NCBI GenBank assembly: GCA_001632425.1
Contig: KV425555.1
Location: forward strand, 640,795-704,794
Origin: Neolentinus lepideus HHB14362 ss-1
Taxonomy: Eukaryota > Basidiomycota > Agaricomycetes > Gloeophyllales > Gloeophyllaceae
Direction of reading: 5' to 3'
Length of the DNA stretch: 64,000 nucleotides
Shown here: positions 9,834 through 21,880 of the stretch, one piece after another
Numbering within the stretch: the first letter of the stretch is position 1
Layout of the letters: every line of letters starts with the position of its first letter
Translations under genes and position numbers: made by a program
The notes under the pieces: generated by a model
The model's database searches: none
What the model was told of the DNA's origin: nothing
What the model saw: the letters and a program-made list of their open reading frames with translations, nothing else

Positions 9834-10977
9834 TTACCATTCAAACTCCCTGCGAACATCCCTTCAGCGAGTACAGCGGGTAAGATATGAACGAGCTTAC
9901 CCCGTGCACTTCGCGAACAGGTAGTCCTTACCGTTTACATGTGCTATACCGTCCTTAAGGATACACTTCCACTTGGTCTTTACCCTAGCGACCTGGGGCC
10001 ACGTGAGTTCAATACAATGTTCAAGCACATTCATGTACCAAAGACCAACCTTGTCGTACGTGCAAAAGACTATGTCGGTGTCACCCGCGCCACCTTCGTC
10101 GTTCTCATCTTCTTCCTCAGTATCAGAATCGTCCAGATCGCTGTTGATCGCCTCATCGTCTTCATTTGTTGTAGACTGAGAGGTCGATGGCATAGTCGGA
10201 AGGGATGGATGAGTCGAACGAGGGGCAATCGATGGTGGCGGGGACGGCGAATCTGATGATGACGACGACGGTCCATCAGCCTGAGGTATCCGCTGGGGCG
10301 AGGGTGATTGCTGCGATTGCGCCTGGGCTTGCTGCTGCTGCTGTGATGGTGGCTGCTGCTGCTGTCCTCCGGGCTGTGCTTGTGGCGCAGTAGAATACGG
10401 GCGAGCCCCCGGCGGAGGCGCCGAAGGAGGAAATGCCATCATACCTGGCTGAGGCTGAGGAGGCCGTGCACCAGCTATTTGAGGGCCTGGTAGACTAGGC
10501 ACTGCATACTGTGGCAGAGACGGGGGATTCAGCATGTAACGACTGTCTACCGGCTCGGTCTTCACTTGAGGCTGCCCGCCCGGATGATGCATAAACTGGG
10601 TCGTATAGTGTGGGGGTTGCATCATATGAAGAGTATGAGGAGGAGGGTATGGATGTTGAGGTACTTGTGGAGCAGGAGCAGGAGTCTCGAACTCGGCCAC
10701 ATTAGATTGCATGACCTTCGTCTGCCATTTCTACAAGATGGGGGCGGTAGCACCAAGGCCAAAGCGCGTACCTGCAGGCCGTATATAGATACTCACATGA
10801 TGCAAATCGGCTAGGACGTCTTCGCTGACTCCGTATTCATCGAATTCTGGCTTTATAGCCTGGATAACATCGTCTATGATGGCCCGGTAGATGGGAGGCT
10901 CGAGACGAGCCACGTTACTAGGGGAACTACTACCAACATGACTATGGTGAGTAGCTCACCACAATTTTATTCGACAT
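9834..10977 (-). CDS. TOA1: TFIIA large (alpha/beta) subunit
   Basis: Five exons: 10960-10977, 10797-10898, 10050-10730, 9901-9992 and 9834-9849, coding 302 aa. TFIIA stabilises TBP on the TATA box in RNA polymerase II pre-initiation complexes. The N-terminal four-helix-bundle part is clear (IYRAIIDDVI, then LHHKWQTKV across an intron). A long Q/P-rich linker follows, then an acidic stretch (DLDDSDTEEEDEN) and the C-terminal beta-barrel (TYDKVARVKTKWKC, DGIAHVNGKDYLFAKC) ending in GEFEW. The start is an 18-nt first exon; choosing the acceptor at 10899 gives MSNKIVPPIYR, which matches the family. The intron at 9993-10049 is 57 nt and keeps frame if unspliced, so ORF callers will miss it. The final 16-nt exon supplies the conserved terminal Trp. 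Confidence 0.93.
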
Positions 10978-11541
10978 TGTGGCTAAATGCGAACGATGGG
11001 CGACGCAGGCGACGGCGGCAACGTTCCAAGGGGTCGTGAACAAATGCAAGGAGGAGCTTTTATAGAAGATGCGCTCTCAAGACAACCATGTAAGTTCAAA
11101 CTCCGATGGCTAGGCCAGCCTGAACGTTTCCCACGCACGGGCCAGTCAGGGTCGCAGTACTATTAGTATTGCTTTAGCAATGTTTCAAGTTATCTGTTAC
11201 CCGTCGACACTCGTCGAGTGCGTCTACGTGCAACAATATTGGCTTTCCCTTACTGTGTCGAACATGCTATATGAAAGACTGTGGGAGCCCTGATATGCAT
11301 GGCGCACGCTGGAGCCTGCCTGAAGGTGGCTGTTGGTCGCAGTGCACTTTGATGTCTCCCTAACGGTAAGAGAGAAGTGACAACGTGGAATTCATACTCC
11401 ACTGACGTACAGTCCCACCAGCCCTATAAAGCTTACTCTTCAAGGAATGAGGGGCGCAACCTCATACACAAGTTAATCCTACTAATAACTAGGTGTGTAG
11501 ATTTCGAACGTATCCAGAGGTTTGTTCATGGTTTTCCAGTC
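10978..11541. other. Divergent promoter region
   Basis: The 564 bp between the divergent TFIIA and small coiled-coil protein genes show no gene. A TATAAA lies at 11425-11430 on the plus strand, about 112 bp before the downstream ATG, consistent with a promoter for that gene. Confidence 0.5.
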
Positions 11542-12028
11542 ATGCCGCTTTTTGGAAGATCGTACCGTGCTCAGGAACCCGTCCCCGTTGGCACGGCTAA
11601 TGGAGCCACCCCCAATCGCACCGGCAGCATCTTCAGTCGCCGCAGGTCTCCTGATGTTACCTCCGCCAGGTCCACCAGCCCAAGTTCTACGAACGTTGGA
11701 TCCCGCTGGTTCAGACGAAGCTCCTCTCCTAGCAACCACGGCAACGATGGGACTATTCTGGCCGCCAGGCAGAAGCTCTCTGACGCCGAGGAGGCCGAGA
11801 GAACTGCTGAAAGGGCCTTGCAACAGGCGCGTTATGCTGCCCACGACGCCAAGGAGCATGTTAAGATCGTCGAGCGTGAAGCTGCGCAAGAGTAAGTCCA
11901 TCGGTGTTTATAGTCGTCTAACCGAAACGTCTCGACTGCGCTCTTCTGTTAGTGCTCGACGTGCTAAAGCCAAACAGGCTGAGGCGAAATCTATGAATAA
12001 GGCAGCCAAAGGCCTTGGAAGGTTCTGA
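11542..12028 (+). CDS. Small basic coiled-coil protein, basidiomycete family
   Basis: Two exons (11542-11891 and 11953-12028, 61-nt intron) coding 141 aa. The N-terminus is Ser/Arg-rich (SIFSRRRS). A charged Ala/Glu/Arg-rich helix with coiled-coil character (AEEAERTAERALQQAR) follows, and the protein ends in a Lys-rich tail with KGLGRF. I recognise this as a type of small protein common in Agaricomycetes, but no function is known to me. The start is the ATG before PLFGRS. Read-through of the intron gives a stop, which supports the splice. Confidence 0.78.
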
Positions 12029-12413
12029 TGATAATGCATATGCATTAAACCTTGATGCTATGAATCTGGATTTCGTTCGGCTCTGCTACTATTGTACCAT
12101 TATACACTTGTATCTTATACTATCCATCCGTGTAATAGAATGAGCTTTCCATTACTCGTGCACCACTGTTTGTGATGCCATCGAGGCTTGGGATCAGGTT
12201 CTCCTTCATAATTCGAAGAGCTAAAAATATGTCGGAAGTGTGCGTCGCTGCGGATGTACACAGCCTGGACGGGCAATGATGCGGAAGAGTGCGGTGGTGC
12301 AGTGCGCACTTCCTCTTGCACCCTGAATCATTGCGCACTGACTAGTGCGATCGGCAGCACTGAAATTAAGTACTGTGTCGTTTGTGAAATCGTACAACAG
12401 TTCGCGCTGCGCT
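12029..12413 (+). other. Intergenic region
   Basis: 385 bp holding the 3' end of the small coiled-coil gene and the presumed promoter of the Zn2Cys6 factor. No gene or clear regulatory site is seen. Confidence 0.45.
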
Positions 12414-15400
12414 ATGGCGCCTAAGCCAGTCGCATATGGTCCAGGTGGCGACCAAGACGAACAAAACTCGAAGAAGCGGAAGATGAAGCCCATCCGAGCG
12501 TGCGACGTCTGCAGACGAAAGAAAAGTAAGAGCTATCCATCATGACCCTTGACTCGGAAATATAACTCCGAAATTGGATATGGTTCTTGCATAGTTCGAT
12601 GTGTGTACCAGCAACGAGCACTATGGGTTGTCGCGACCATTGACATGTACATGTTAACGTTGTAGGTGATGGCCCTCAAGGCACAGGGAACAGATGTCTC
12701 AACTGCTGCACCTTCAACACAGAATGCACGTACGGAGAAGTAGCGAAGGTAGAGATGTTTGATCTCCTACATGCCGTACTGCGATCTGACTCTGATATCC
12801 TCGTTGAAGAAACGTGGACCTCCTAAAGGGTGGGAGTTTAACGCCTGTACTCATGCACATACGGAACTAACTTGACCGAAGTTACACCCAAACATTGGAA
12901 GCTCGCATTGTCAAATTAGAAGATCTCTTGCGAAAGGTGGCTATTACTGTCTGCCTAGCGGCCTACAGAATGGTTGACATCAGCTTAGCATTGTCCAGCT
13001 CTCGATTTAGAGAAGGAGGTTGGGCCGCCTCTCGACAAACACAGCTATCGCAAAGGCCAGGCGAACCTTGTTCAGAGCGCTGCCAATAACAGTGCCTCAA
13101 CTTCCACTATCCCATCCCCTGGCGAACTTCTCGAAACATCCAGACACAGCTCTGGCTCGCCTTCAGTCCCCACTGACGTAGAAACTAGTGATGATGAATA
13201 TCTCCAGAATTCGTTGGCCGAAGATGCGCAAAGACTTTCCATTAATCCTAGCCATAATAGGTATCTCGGGAAAGCAAGCGGCGTCTCCTTAATTGAGGCA
13301 GTTATTCAATTGAAGGTTGAAAACTCTGGAACTGATGTAGCTACGCTCACGAGCGAATGGGGCTCACACAGGCGTCATCAATTTTGGACTATCCCATCGG
13401 TACGTGCGATTATGGGGGATTCAGTTGAGACCTGGTCCTAAATTATGATTAGTGGGAAGCACCAATGTACCAAGACGAGCACCCCGACTTCGTCTTCCCT
13501 GAGCCCGACCTACTCTATAGTCTCATAGATTTATTCTTTAGACAACTGAACTCCCTTTCCCCTCTCCTTCACCGGCCTACCTTCCAAGCGAACGTAGACG
13601 ACAAGCTACACCTCCGAGACCATAAATTCGCTGCAGTTCTGCTATGCGTCTGTGCTATTGGCTCCCGTTTCAGCGATGACCCGCGAGTATACGCAGAGCT
13701 TGATGCACCACAGTCTGCGGGATGGAAATATTATGATCAAGTCCATATGATTCGACGGTCTCTCGTTGCGCCGCCTTGTATATATGACCTTCAGATTTAT
13801 CCTGTAAGCATTGGCCTCTTGATAACTGTTATGATTTCACTTTAATCGCCCCTTTCGACAGTTAGTCACATTCTTCCTTCTCGGCTCTTCAGCACCTCAT
13901 TCTGTATGGGGCATTATCGGGATAGGCTTACGGATTGCCCAGGATGTAGGTGCCAATCGACGTAGGTTCTATGGATCCCAGGCGACCGTAGAGACTGAGC
14001 TATGGAAACGTGCCTTCTGGTAAGACGGCAGACCTTGTGAGATGACGGCACTGAGATTGTGAGTATAGGATCTTGGTCACTGCAGAGCGAGGCATTAGTG
14101 CTGCTCTCGGTAGACCTTGTACCTTACAAGATGAGGAGTAAGTAGACTGAGGAGTGGGTCAGCCTCCTTTACGATCTCATTCTTATGTTTAGCATCGATG
14201 TTGATTGGCCTGCGGAATGCGATGACGAGTATTGGACCAATGAGGATCCGTTCAAAGTCTTTAAGCAGCCTCCTGGGAAGCCATCTTACATGATCTTTTA
14301 CACTTATGGCTTAAGACTGGCGAACATTCAAGCAAGTGCCTTGCGGACCATAGTATGTTTTGCTTCATGAATACGGTGATTGACCTGACAATCTTTCTTT
14401 CAAGTATTCAACCGGTCGCCGTCGTGCGTTCTTCGGGCAAATAGGACAGGATTGGGAAGAACGTACGGTTGCGGAAATGGACTCCACTCTCAACCGGTGG
14501 TTCGACGATATGCCAGACCATTGTGCGTCTGGCTCACGTGTTGATTTTTGTTACGGTCGCCGAATGACTTTGTTAGTGCGGTGGATGCCCACCAGTAACG
14601 ACCCGATCTTCTTGAGGCAATCAGCGCAAATGCATGTTGCCTATTATAACAACCAGATCTTGATACACCGCACATTTATATCGTCATCCCGGAAACCCAC
14701 ACAACTCACTATGTCCTGCATGGCTATCTGCACGAATGCTGCCCGGTCGATTGTGAATATAGCCGACGTGATGTGCAAGCGAGGTCACTTAATACCCGGC
14801 ACAATTGTGTCGACGTTCACCTCATGCGTTATATTGCTGCTGCATGCGCTGGGTTGGAAACGAGCTGGTATCTCGTCCGATCCTGCCAGAGGGATGCAGG
14901 ATGTTCATAAAGGAATGGACGCTCTGAAAGTCTATGAGGAAAGGTGAAACATTTGATCAATTGGATCATGTTCTGCGGTGTATCTAACTCGAATTCGTGA
15001 ACAGATGGCCTCTGGCCGGCGCTTATTGGTAACGCTCGCCCTCGCTTCTACGAGACACTCTGCTTACCGTAACTAGGGATCTTCTCTGGGACCTAGGCAG
15101 ACTGGCAGACCTTCCACTGCCGCCGCCTAGAGTATCCAGCTCGTTGAAACGAGGCCGAGACTCCTATTTACCTGTGCCAAACTATACAAACGACAAGTCA
15201 GTTCCGGACAATGGTCTTCGCTTCAATCCGGTGTCCAATCCGCCGCTTGGCCGTAACTTCAAGTCCGATTTTGTGTTGCTGAACCGTGATTTCAAGTCGG
15301 GTTTTGTCGCCTCAGTCATGCAACGACCGGAAACGACTCCGAATATCAAACCAACGACAACACCATCTGGAACAGAAGCTACCATGGCAGCAGCAGGTCC

Positions 15401-15985
15401 ACCGGTCACGTCGCAAGAGATTTCCACGTCGCAGTTCACGAGCGGTATCACTTCGACAGGGCGACCGGGGAGGCAGATGAAAGGTCGGATACACGAGCCT
15501 TCATCATCAGAGCCATTATCCCTTTCAGGTCAAGGGCCGACCGGACCTCTCTTTCAAGCGTTCCACTTCTCCAGTGCAAGTGACGACGGTCATAGTGCAC
15601 AATATCATGTGTCTGAAACGGAAGCCATAGCGTCCTTCTCCGATGTGATTCATTCAATGTCGCAGCACATTCCAGAAGCTGGACTGTTCGCACAGCATCA
15701 GCAGACGTATCAAACTGCACCTCAAACTTGGTCTTTCGACGCCAATGTCGACCAGCACTCGGGTCAGCAGCAGCAACAAGATTTAGACGACGATGTGCTC
15801 GCCATGTGGTCCAATGTGCCGTCTGCCTTCATGTGCGTATTTATGCCTGTTCCGCTGGTTTATTGTTGAATGATTTCTTCACTAGGCCGAATGAGTGGAC
15901 TGCATACATAAACGACTTCGGCGATTTGATGCATAACCAGGAAAACATAGTTCATACTGGTTTTGGTGAAAACCAACATATATAG
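12414..15985 (+). CDS. Zn2Cys6 fungal transcription factor
   Basis: Fifteen exons coding 929 aa: 12414-12525, 12595-12600, 12666-12748, 12810-12829, 12882-12936, 12989-13399, 13453-13803, 13862-14019, 14069-14137, 14193-14352, 14405-14522, 14577-14943, 15005-15028, 15077-15832, 15886-15985. The zinc cluster spans residues 30-60 (C30, C33, C40, C50, C53, C60; C-X2-C-X6-C-X9-C-X2-C-X6-C). It is followed by the linker GPPKGY and a short coiled coil. The central fungal-specific regulatory domain (PF04082 type) starts near residue 240 with SPLLHRPTF. Ser/Thr- and Gln-rich sequence fills the C-terminus. Exon 2 is only 6 nt: it supplies Ile-Arg and the first base of C40. All junctions keep frame and conserved residues cross them. 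Such proteins bind CGG-type sites as nuclear activators or repressors; the target pathway cannot be read from context. Confidence 0.92.
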
Positions 15986-16711
15986 CTAATTGTTACAAGT
16001 ACTACTCCACGTCCGCAGCGGTGCGTATGTGGAATTCTCGGCCTCGCGCGTGAACGGCAACACTAATTCTTGTGCAGTATGATACACATACAAGAAACAT
16101 TTGTACAGTATATTTTTCATGTTACTTTTGTGTTCGATTTGATCGCGATCACTCAACCCATGTACAAATTCAATTGATATTAATCTTCCTTAGCGCGGCA
16201 ACGGCGCTCGCCATCGGGAGCGTCACGGTCAAGATACCGTGCTCTATGTCGGCCTTGATGTACTGCGGCTATCACAAGGCGGCCGGGTCAGTGGAAGTCA
16301 CTATCCAGCTGGTTCTCAAGCATCGTATCGTGATGTCGGCTGGCAGGCGCAACAACCCTCGGAGCTTGTAACCTACCTAGGTCTGGATGTCCTGTTTTGG
16401 TTCTGGACATGTCCGCGACGTTTCCCATCCTGACTGTGGTCTTGGGAGCAGGCACGGCGCTTGGGAAGAGAAGTCATAGACTGGAACTTGCGCCGCTATA
16501 GAATGTTAGTTTGCAACTGTCACCATTAACTATGTATCTGATCAGACGTGAGACGAAGTGAATCCCTTGCCACGAGTTGTTGACTCTTATTGATCGCGAA
16601 GAGTGAGAATCAGCCACAGTCCAAATAGACACAAATAGGCCCAATGCCCGGCAGCACTAGTGGCACTCGTTATTGCACTTACATTCCTGGAGGACTGAGC
16701 ATTCCGTCAAG
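15986..16711. other. Intergenic region
   Basis: 726 bp after the transcription factor. Short frames around 16239-16433 look faintly protein-like but have no family signature, splice structure or start context. I see nothing supportable; a decayed gene fragment is possible. Confidence 0.4.
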
Positions 16712-17969
16712 ATGCTCGACCTAACGCTCACGACGTGTTTGCTCCTGATGGCTGGCCTTGGTCTGACTGAAGCATCCACGAATGTGTACTTGCACCCTTC
16801 TCCACCTCGTCAAGAGACGCGCCTGTCTCCGCAGAAGTCCAGTCTCTTGCTCTCGCGCCATCTTGGCCTTGAATGCTCCGAGTCTATACAAGAAGAGGAT
16901 GAGCAGTGGCTAATGGATAGCATGCAGTCTGCTAGTGATTTTGTGGGGAAAGGCGGTAATGCTTTGCTCGTGACTATGGCGGAAGAGGATAGCAGAGGTA
17001 AAGTGGCGAACATTCTTTACTCTCTCAGAAGACACTGATGTGGAATGTATACTGGATGATTTAGAAGCTATTCCTGCGTCTTTGCAGCCTGCTATCACCG
17101 CACCTGATGCGTTCTGGCGACAATCCGCCGACTCATTAGTCGACCATTACTTGAGCCGTGCAAGCCGTGTCTACTCTTCCATCTATTCATCATCACATTC
17201 CGCCCCGCTATCTCTAGGATTTCCTCGTCTTCTTGATACCTGGACGCTCACCGAACCCACAAAGGCCACCGAGACCTTCATCGAGGAAGTGTCTACTCTC
17301 GTCGACTTCCTCGAAACCGACTCTCAATACGGCGAATCCAAATTCGGTGCCTTCGACCTCCAAAGCCTCCATGAAATCAAGGCACACTACGGCTTGGACA
17401 GCGAGCAGTACGAATCTGCCAAGGAGACGCTCAACGCCTTCTTCCAAAGCTGCCTCGCCAAGCCGAACCTGAACCTTGCCATTGTCACCCGCCCCTCGTC
17501 GGCTGAGAACGTCAGGCGTCAGCCTCCCCCGTCGCAGACGCCCATGCCGGTCCCGCAGGAACCTATTGGTTCGTTTGCGAGGTGTTTCCAGACCGAGAGT
17601 GCGTGCGTGAATGACACGTCGAGCTGCTCCGGCCACGGCGCGTGTGTGCAAGCGAAGCAGGCTGAGGGACAGGGCGGGTGCTGGGTGTGCGCGTGTGCTG
17701 CGACTCTAAACCAGAAGGGTAAGAAGGAGGTGTGGGCAGGCCAGGCGTGCGAGAGGAAGGATGTCAGTGGGTGAGTTGTTCATATTATATATTTCGAACG
17801 ATTCACTCACCGGCGTTCTCATGGTAGTCCCTTCGTACTCCTGAGTGGCACTGTTATCGCTCTGGTGCTGCTCATTGCTGGATCGATTGTGCTGCTCTTC
17901 GGTATCGACGCTGACAAATTGCCCAGTACGTTGACGGGCGCGGTAGCACCTGGGTTGAAGAGGGACTAG
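16712..17969 (+). CDS. Vps3844-domain (DUF3844) ER membrane protein
   Basis: Three exons (16712-16997, 17065-17770, 17828-17969) coding 377 aa. An N-terminal signal peptide (LTTCLLLMAGLGL) is followed by a lumenal domain. A Cys-rich EGF-like block (CFQTESACVNDTSSCSGHG onward, then CWVCAC) and a C-terminal membrane segment (about 26 residues after KDVSG) end the protein. The Cys block plus the membrane segment is the hallmark of the fungal Vps3844 C-terminal domain, linked to the ER/secretory pathway. The first intron is ambiguous: acceptors at 17028 (31 nt) and 17064 (67 nt) keep the same frame. I chose 67 nt because 31 nt is below the usual minimum. Confidence 0.85.
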
Positions 17970-18316
17970 GAGGGTGTACGCTATGGACATTTCATGCACG
18001 CGGTAACCTGAATTCTCTGGTCAAGCCTCCATTGTAATGACATTCAAATGCAATCCCTATCCGCACCAAGCTTGACATGGATAACCCGCTTAGGATGACT
18101 GCCAAACGTTCGTCATCATAAGAGTCCCAGGGCTTTAGCCGTACTTAGCAGCGTTGGATGACAACGCATATATGCGCGGCCTGTGATCTGTTCTTAACTT
18201 CGAAACATGGATGCTGCTGCTGCTGCTGCGTTGCCCCATTATTCCCTAATAGCAATACATGCAAGAAAAATCTATACTAATATCACCATATATAAGTATC
18301 TGTCCGTTGTACACAT
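17970..18316. other. Convergent 3' region with trinucleotide repeat
   Basis: 347 bp between the ends of two convergent genes. It contains six TGC units at 18212-18229. No gene is seen. Confidence 0.5.
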
Positions 18317-19678
18317 TTACAGAGCCTTGGGAGTACCCTCAGCTGTCATGAGGGAGTCCTCCTTGCCCAGAATCTTAGGGCCATCTCCAACCTTGCAGTG
18401 GATGACACCCTTGACAGCACCAACATCCCACTTCTTGACCTTCTCCTCGTTGAAGCCGTCGACCAGCTTGCCCGTGGGCTTACCGCCAGCTTCGGGGAAG
18501 ATATTAAGCACGTCATAAAAGCCGACTGCGCTCGCCTGGGTAGTGCGCTCCGCTGGTGCAGGAGGCACGGGGAAGAAGTACAGCACGAGCTCTGTAATCG
18601 CCTTGATGTGGTCGGGGAGGGTGTAGATGACCGCATTGGGTCCGGCGTCGAATGTGTACGCCGCGCCGAGGTGGCCCGTCTTCTGCAAGCACACGCGGTT
18701 GTACTCCTCGACGAGCGCGATCAGGTTGCGCGAGACGTCGTTCATGTAGAAGATTGGCGGTGTGGTGTCGAGCGCGACGGCGTGGAACTGGTTCGAGTCC
18801 GCCATCGTGAGTTTCGCGAATGCGTCGAAATCGCGCGCCTTGATGGCCTTGCTGATCGACTCCATGCGCGCGGGCACGACGTGCTTGATGCGGTGCTGGA
18901 GGAGGGGGGACGTCTCGACGGTGAGCTGCATGCCGACGCTGCTCCCGACGTCCTTCTTCTCGCCGGAGACGACGCAGACGACGGCGCGCATCTCGGGCCA
19001 GTGGGACTGGGGAGCAACCTCGATCGCGAGCGAGTCGGTGCCGTCGGGCTTGGTGCCCATCTCCCAGGCGACATACCCACCGAAGAGGGAACGGCAGGCG
19101 GAGCCTGAGCCGCGTCGGGCGATGAGGGAGAGCTCCGACGGGTTAAGGGGGAGGGCGAAGAGGGAAGCGAGGGAGGTAGTGAGCGCGGCAAAGCCTGACG
19201 CGGAAGATGCGAGACCTGCTGCCGTGGGTACGGTGTTAAAGGAGACAATATGGAGCTTCATTTCCGAGAGCTGGAGGTACGGCTGGGGTTATGACGGCCT
19301 TCCCATGTAGATTACAGCATACCTTGGGCGCATTCGGTTCCTTGTCCTCGACGAGAGCTTTCCGGAGCCTCTTCATCTCCTTGATACAGTTGTCCATCCG
19401 GCCCCCATCCTTAATCTCCTCCTCCTTTCCGTTCAGCCACAGGCGGTCTTTCATGAAAAAAGGGTCTGCGCGCGAGGTGGTAGTCGATCGAAGCAGGTCC
19501 TGGTCAAGGGTGACAGACAACGACGAGTTGGTCGGTAGAATAAGCTTTGTGTCGCGCTTTCCCCAGTACCTGATGATCATTCAACATGAATCCAAACTAA
19601 AGAGCTCGAGAACGCTCACTTGATGCAAGCAATGTTCACTGGCGCGGACGTTGTCGCCTCGTACAGAGTCGCGGACAT
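18317..19678 (-). CDS. MVD1: Diphosphomevalonate decarboxylase
   Basis: Three exons (19620-19678, 19323-19569, 18317-19270) coding 419 aa. The enzyme uses ATP to convert mevalonate diphosphate to isopentenyl diphosphate plus CO2, the last step of the mevalonate pathway feeding sterols, dolichol and terpenes. GHMP-kinase features are clear: IACIKYWGKRD near the N-terminus, the ATP loop PTAAGLASSASG at about 117-128, RGSGSACRSLFGG, and the catalytic Asp in AYTFDAGPNA. Length is slightly above the yeast enzyme (396 aa). The start ATG (19678) is the first in exon 1, and both junctions restore conserved motifs. The yeast name for this gene is ERG19. No other isoprenoid gene is nearby. Confidence 0.96.
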
Positions 19679-20557
19679 GGCTGTAGAGTTGGAGGGAATG
19701 GGGTGCTGGCAGGAGACGTGAGAGGTAGAACAAAAGGGCCAATGGGACGACTGATTTACGGCCGCTGTTGTTCCACTCGTCCGACCGCGACATCTTCGAG
19801 TCCGTGCTAAATGATATCTCCCAAATCTGGCAGGTATCGTCTCTCATCGTACGCCTGTCGCTCCGGGGTCCTGCGGTGCCAGGAGCCATCTCGGACGCTC
19901 CTACCCATTCTTTTGTCACTTTTGTCGTGAAGCTAGGAAACATTCGACTTTGCTAACTGTACAAGCCAATCCACGCTCTCTTGCGTATCTCTGAGCATTA
20001 CGATTCTGAGCGCTGTACATGTGTGTTGTAGTTGCCAGCGGCGCGTCCGCTCTGGGCGGACTTGATTTCCCTACGTACGGCAGTGCCGCAGTAATTTTCA
20101 GCTCTGGATAGCAGACGGAATAGGGTAATACTATATATTGATTTATCGCACCGCTACACTACTTGGATTACTGCCCCTCTCTAAGTATGGCCATAAAGGC
20201 AGAGCTGTCGCTGAACACCTCTGTGGACCAAGGGTCCTTAACCACCAACGCTTGTAGAACGCGGTCCACGAAATCCGCGGAAGTGCACGGCGCACTTGAG
20301 TATCCTCCGAGTCAGAAGAATATAGAAAACATCAGACCTGCATATGGCATAGTCACATCGGCATCCAGCGCGCGCTTATCAACAATTCCAAGCCTGAGTG
20401 ACGCGTCGAGAAGGCATGTGCAGAGGAGTCGGTCATTATTCTTGCATTATTCATCACACCAACTGCATTCTTGAATGTGTTCACCAAGATCATCAGCTGA
20501 GGGGTATATAAGTCATGGAGAGATGCATAGTATCTCCCAGTCGGACAAGAACGCGCA
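19679..20557. other. Divergent promoter region
   Basis: 879 bp between MVD1 and MDR oxidoreductase A. A frame at 20163-20474 shows no family signature. The only regulatory element I can support is the TATA box listed separately. Confidence 0.5.
20505..20511 (+). promoter_or_regulatory. TATA box of MDR oxidoreductase A
   Basis: TATATAA 47 bp upstream of the ATG, in the context GGGGTATATAAG. The duplicated gene at 53.6 kb has GGGGTACATAAG at the matching place, so the core box differs between the copies. Confidence 0.65.
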
Positions 20558-21880
20558 ATGTCTTACCCCACCTCCTCCAAAGTCTTCGTTCTCAACCGCC
20601 TCGTCGAAGACAGCGGCGTGCAAGCCTCTGGTCCCTCCTCGCACTTCTCCCTCACCACCCACCCAGTCAACCCACCCTCGCCCCAAACCCCGAACTCCAT
20701 CCTCGTCCAGATCCTCGCCCTCTCCAACGACCCCCTCCAGCTCGTCTGGATACGCAGTGACGGGAAATACCCGTTCCACGTGTTAAAGGGGGAACCTATG
20801 AGGGCGTATGGGATCGGGAGGGTGCTAGCGGTTGGGGACAATGTAAAGAAAGCGAAAGTTGGGGACTTGATATTTGATACGTTGGCGTGGGCGGAGTATT
20901 ACACGTATGAACCGACGGAGGCTATGTCAGTGGTGAAGTGAGTGCTAGATTGTTAACTCTTAAGGGAGACCAAAAACATGCTGACAGGAGGCGGTGGTTT
21001 AAGTGGCGGTCGCCCGTTGGAGTTCCCGTTGAGCACGTACCTGGGTATTCTTGCGTGGTCGGGCTTCACAGCGTACGTCGGCCTGAAATTTGTGCTCGAC
21101 TTTAAGCCAGGTCAGTCGCTGATTGTCAGTGGCGCCGCAGGGTAGGTCTGCACACCTATCTCCACAAATAAAACAAATTCTGATAGTAGTTTCTCGTCAG
21201 TTCGGTCGGGCACGTAGTGGTCCAATATGCCAAGAACGTCCTAGGCGCCTCAAAGGTCATCGCCATCGCCGGCTCGCGAGAGAAATGCGCATGGCTGGAG
21301 AAGCACGGAGCGGACCACGCAGTCAACTACAAGTCATCAGAGTTTACCAAGGAGCTAGCGGAGGCTGTTGGGCCGGAGGGGGCTGATGCGTGAGTGGTTG
21401 CGCTATCGACATGCAATGGCCAATGAGAATGGTGCAATGCCGGATGCAGGTTCTTCGACAATGTCGCGGGGCCTGTCTACGACGCGGTCCTCCCGATCAT
21501 GAAGACACGCGGTAAGATCGCCGCTTGCGGCGCTATGGCTCGTACGTTCCGTTCCTACCTTCCATCCTCCCCACTCTCACCTTGCTCGCCTTTCCCCCAT
21601 AGAGTACAACTCGAAAGGTACCCACGACGCTGACACGCACATAGTCATCCTCTTCAAGCGTCTCCACTTGATTGGGTTCACCTGCGGGGACTACCCGAGC
21701 GAGTTTCCTGGCTTTGAGAAAGAGTTCACGGAGGTGATTAAGAGTGGGAAGATGTCGATCGGGGAGGGCACGGAGACAGTAGTGAATCTAAGGGGTCGAT
21801 TTGAGGGCATACCGGAGACGTGGGAGGGATTGTTCCACGGGAAGAATAATGGGAAACTCGTTAGTGTGTTGGCGGACTGA
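20558..21880 (+). CDS. MDR/LTB4DH-type NADPH double-bond reductase, copy A
   Basis: Five exons (20558-20937, 21004-21141, 21201-21389, 21450-21541, 21603-21880) coding 358 aa. Medium-chain dehydrogenase/reductase of the zinc-independent leukotriene-B4-12-hydroxydehydrogenase type, which reduces carbon-carbon double bonds of enals and enones with NADPH. The GroES-like N-terminal domain is followed by the Rossmann glycine motif SGAAGSVG (about 168-175), AIAGSREKCAWLEK and the C-terminal GRFEGIPETWEGLF. The second intron ends in an unusual AAG acceptor, conserved in copy B. Copy B at 53.6 kb has the same exon phases and identical lengths for exons 2-5. A role in detoxification or secondary metabolism is possible but not shown. 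Confidence 0.93.

Noticed and set aside
16072..16433. Protein-like frames after the Zn2Cys6 gene
   Set aside because: Two overlapping short frames, no splice support and no recognisable family.
16998..17028. 31-nt intron in the Vps3844-domain gene
   Set aside because: Frame-compatible but shorter than accepted fungal introns; an acceptor at 17064 gives a 67-nt intron in the same frame.
18398..19108. 236-codon open frame antisense to MVD1
   Set aside because: It overlaps the strongly conserved decarboxylase exon on the other strand and has no family signature; GC-rich coding DNA commonly gives such shadows.
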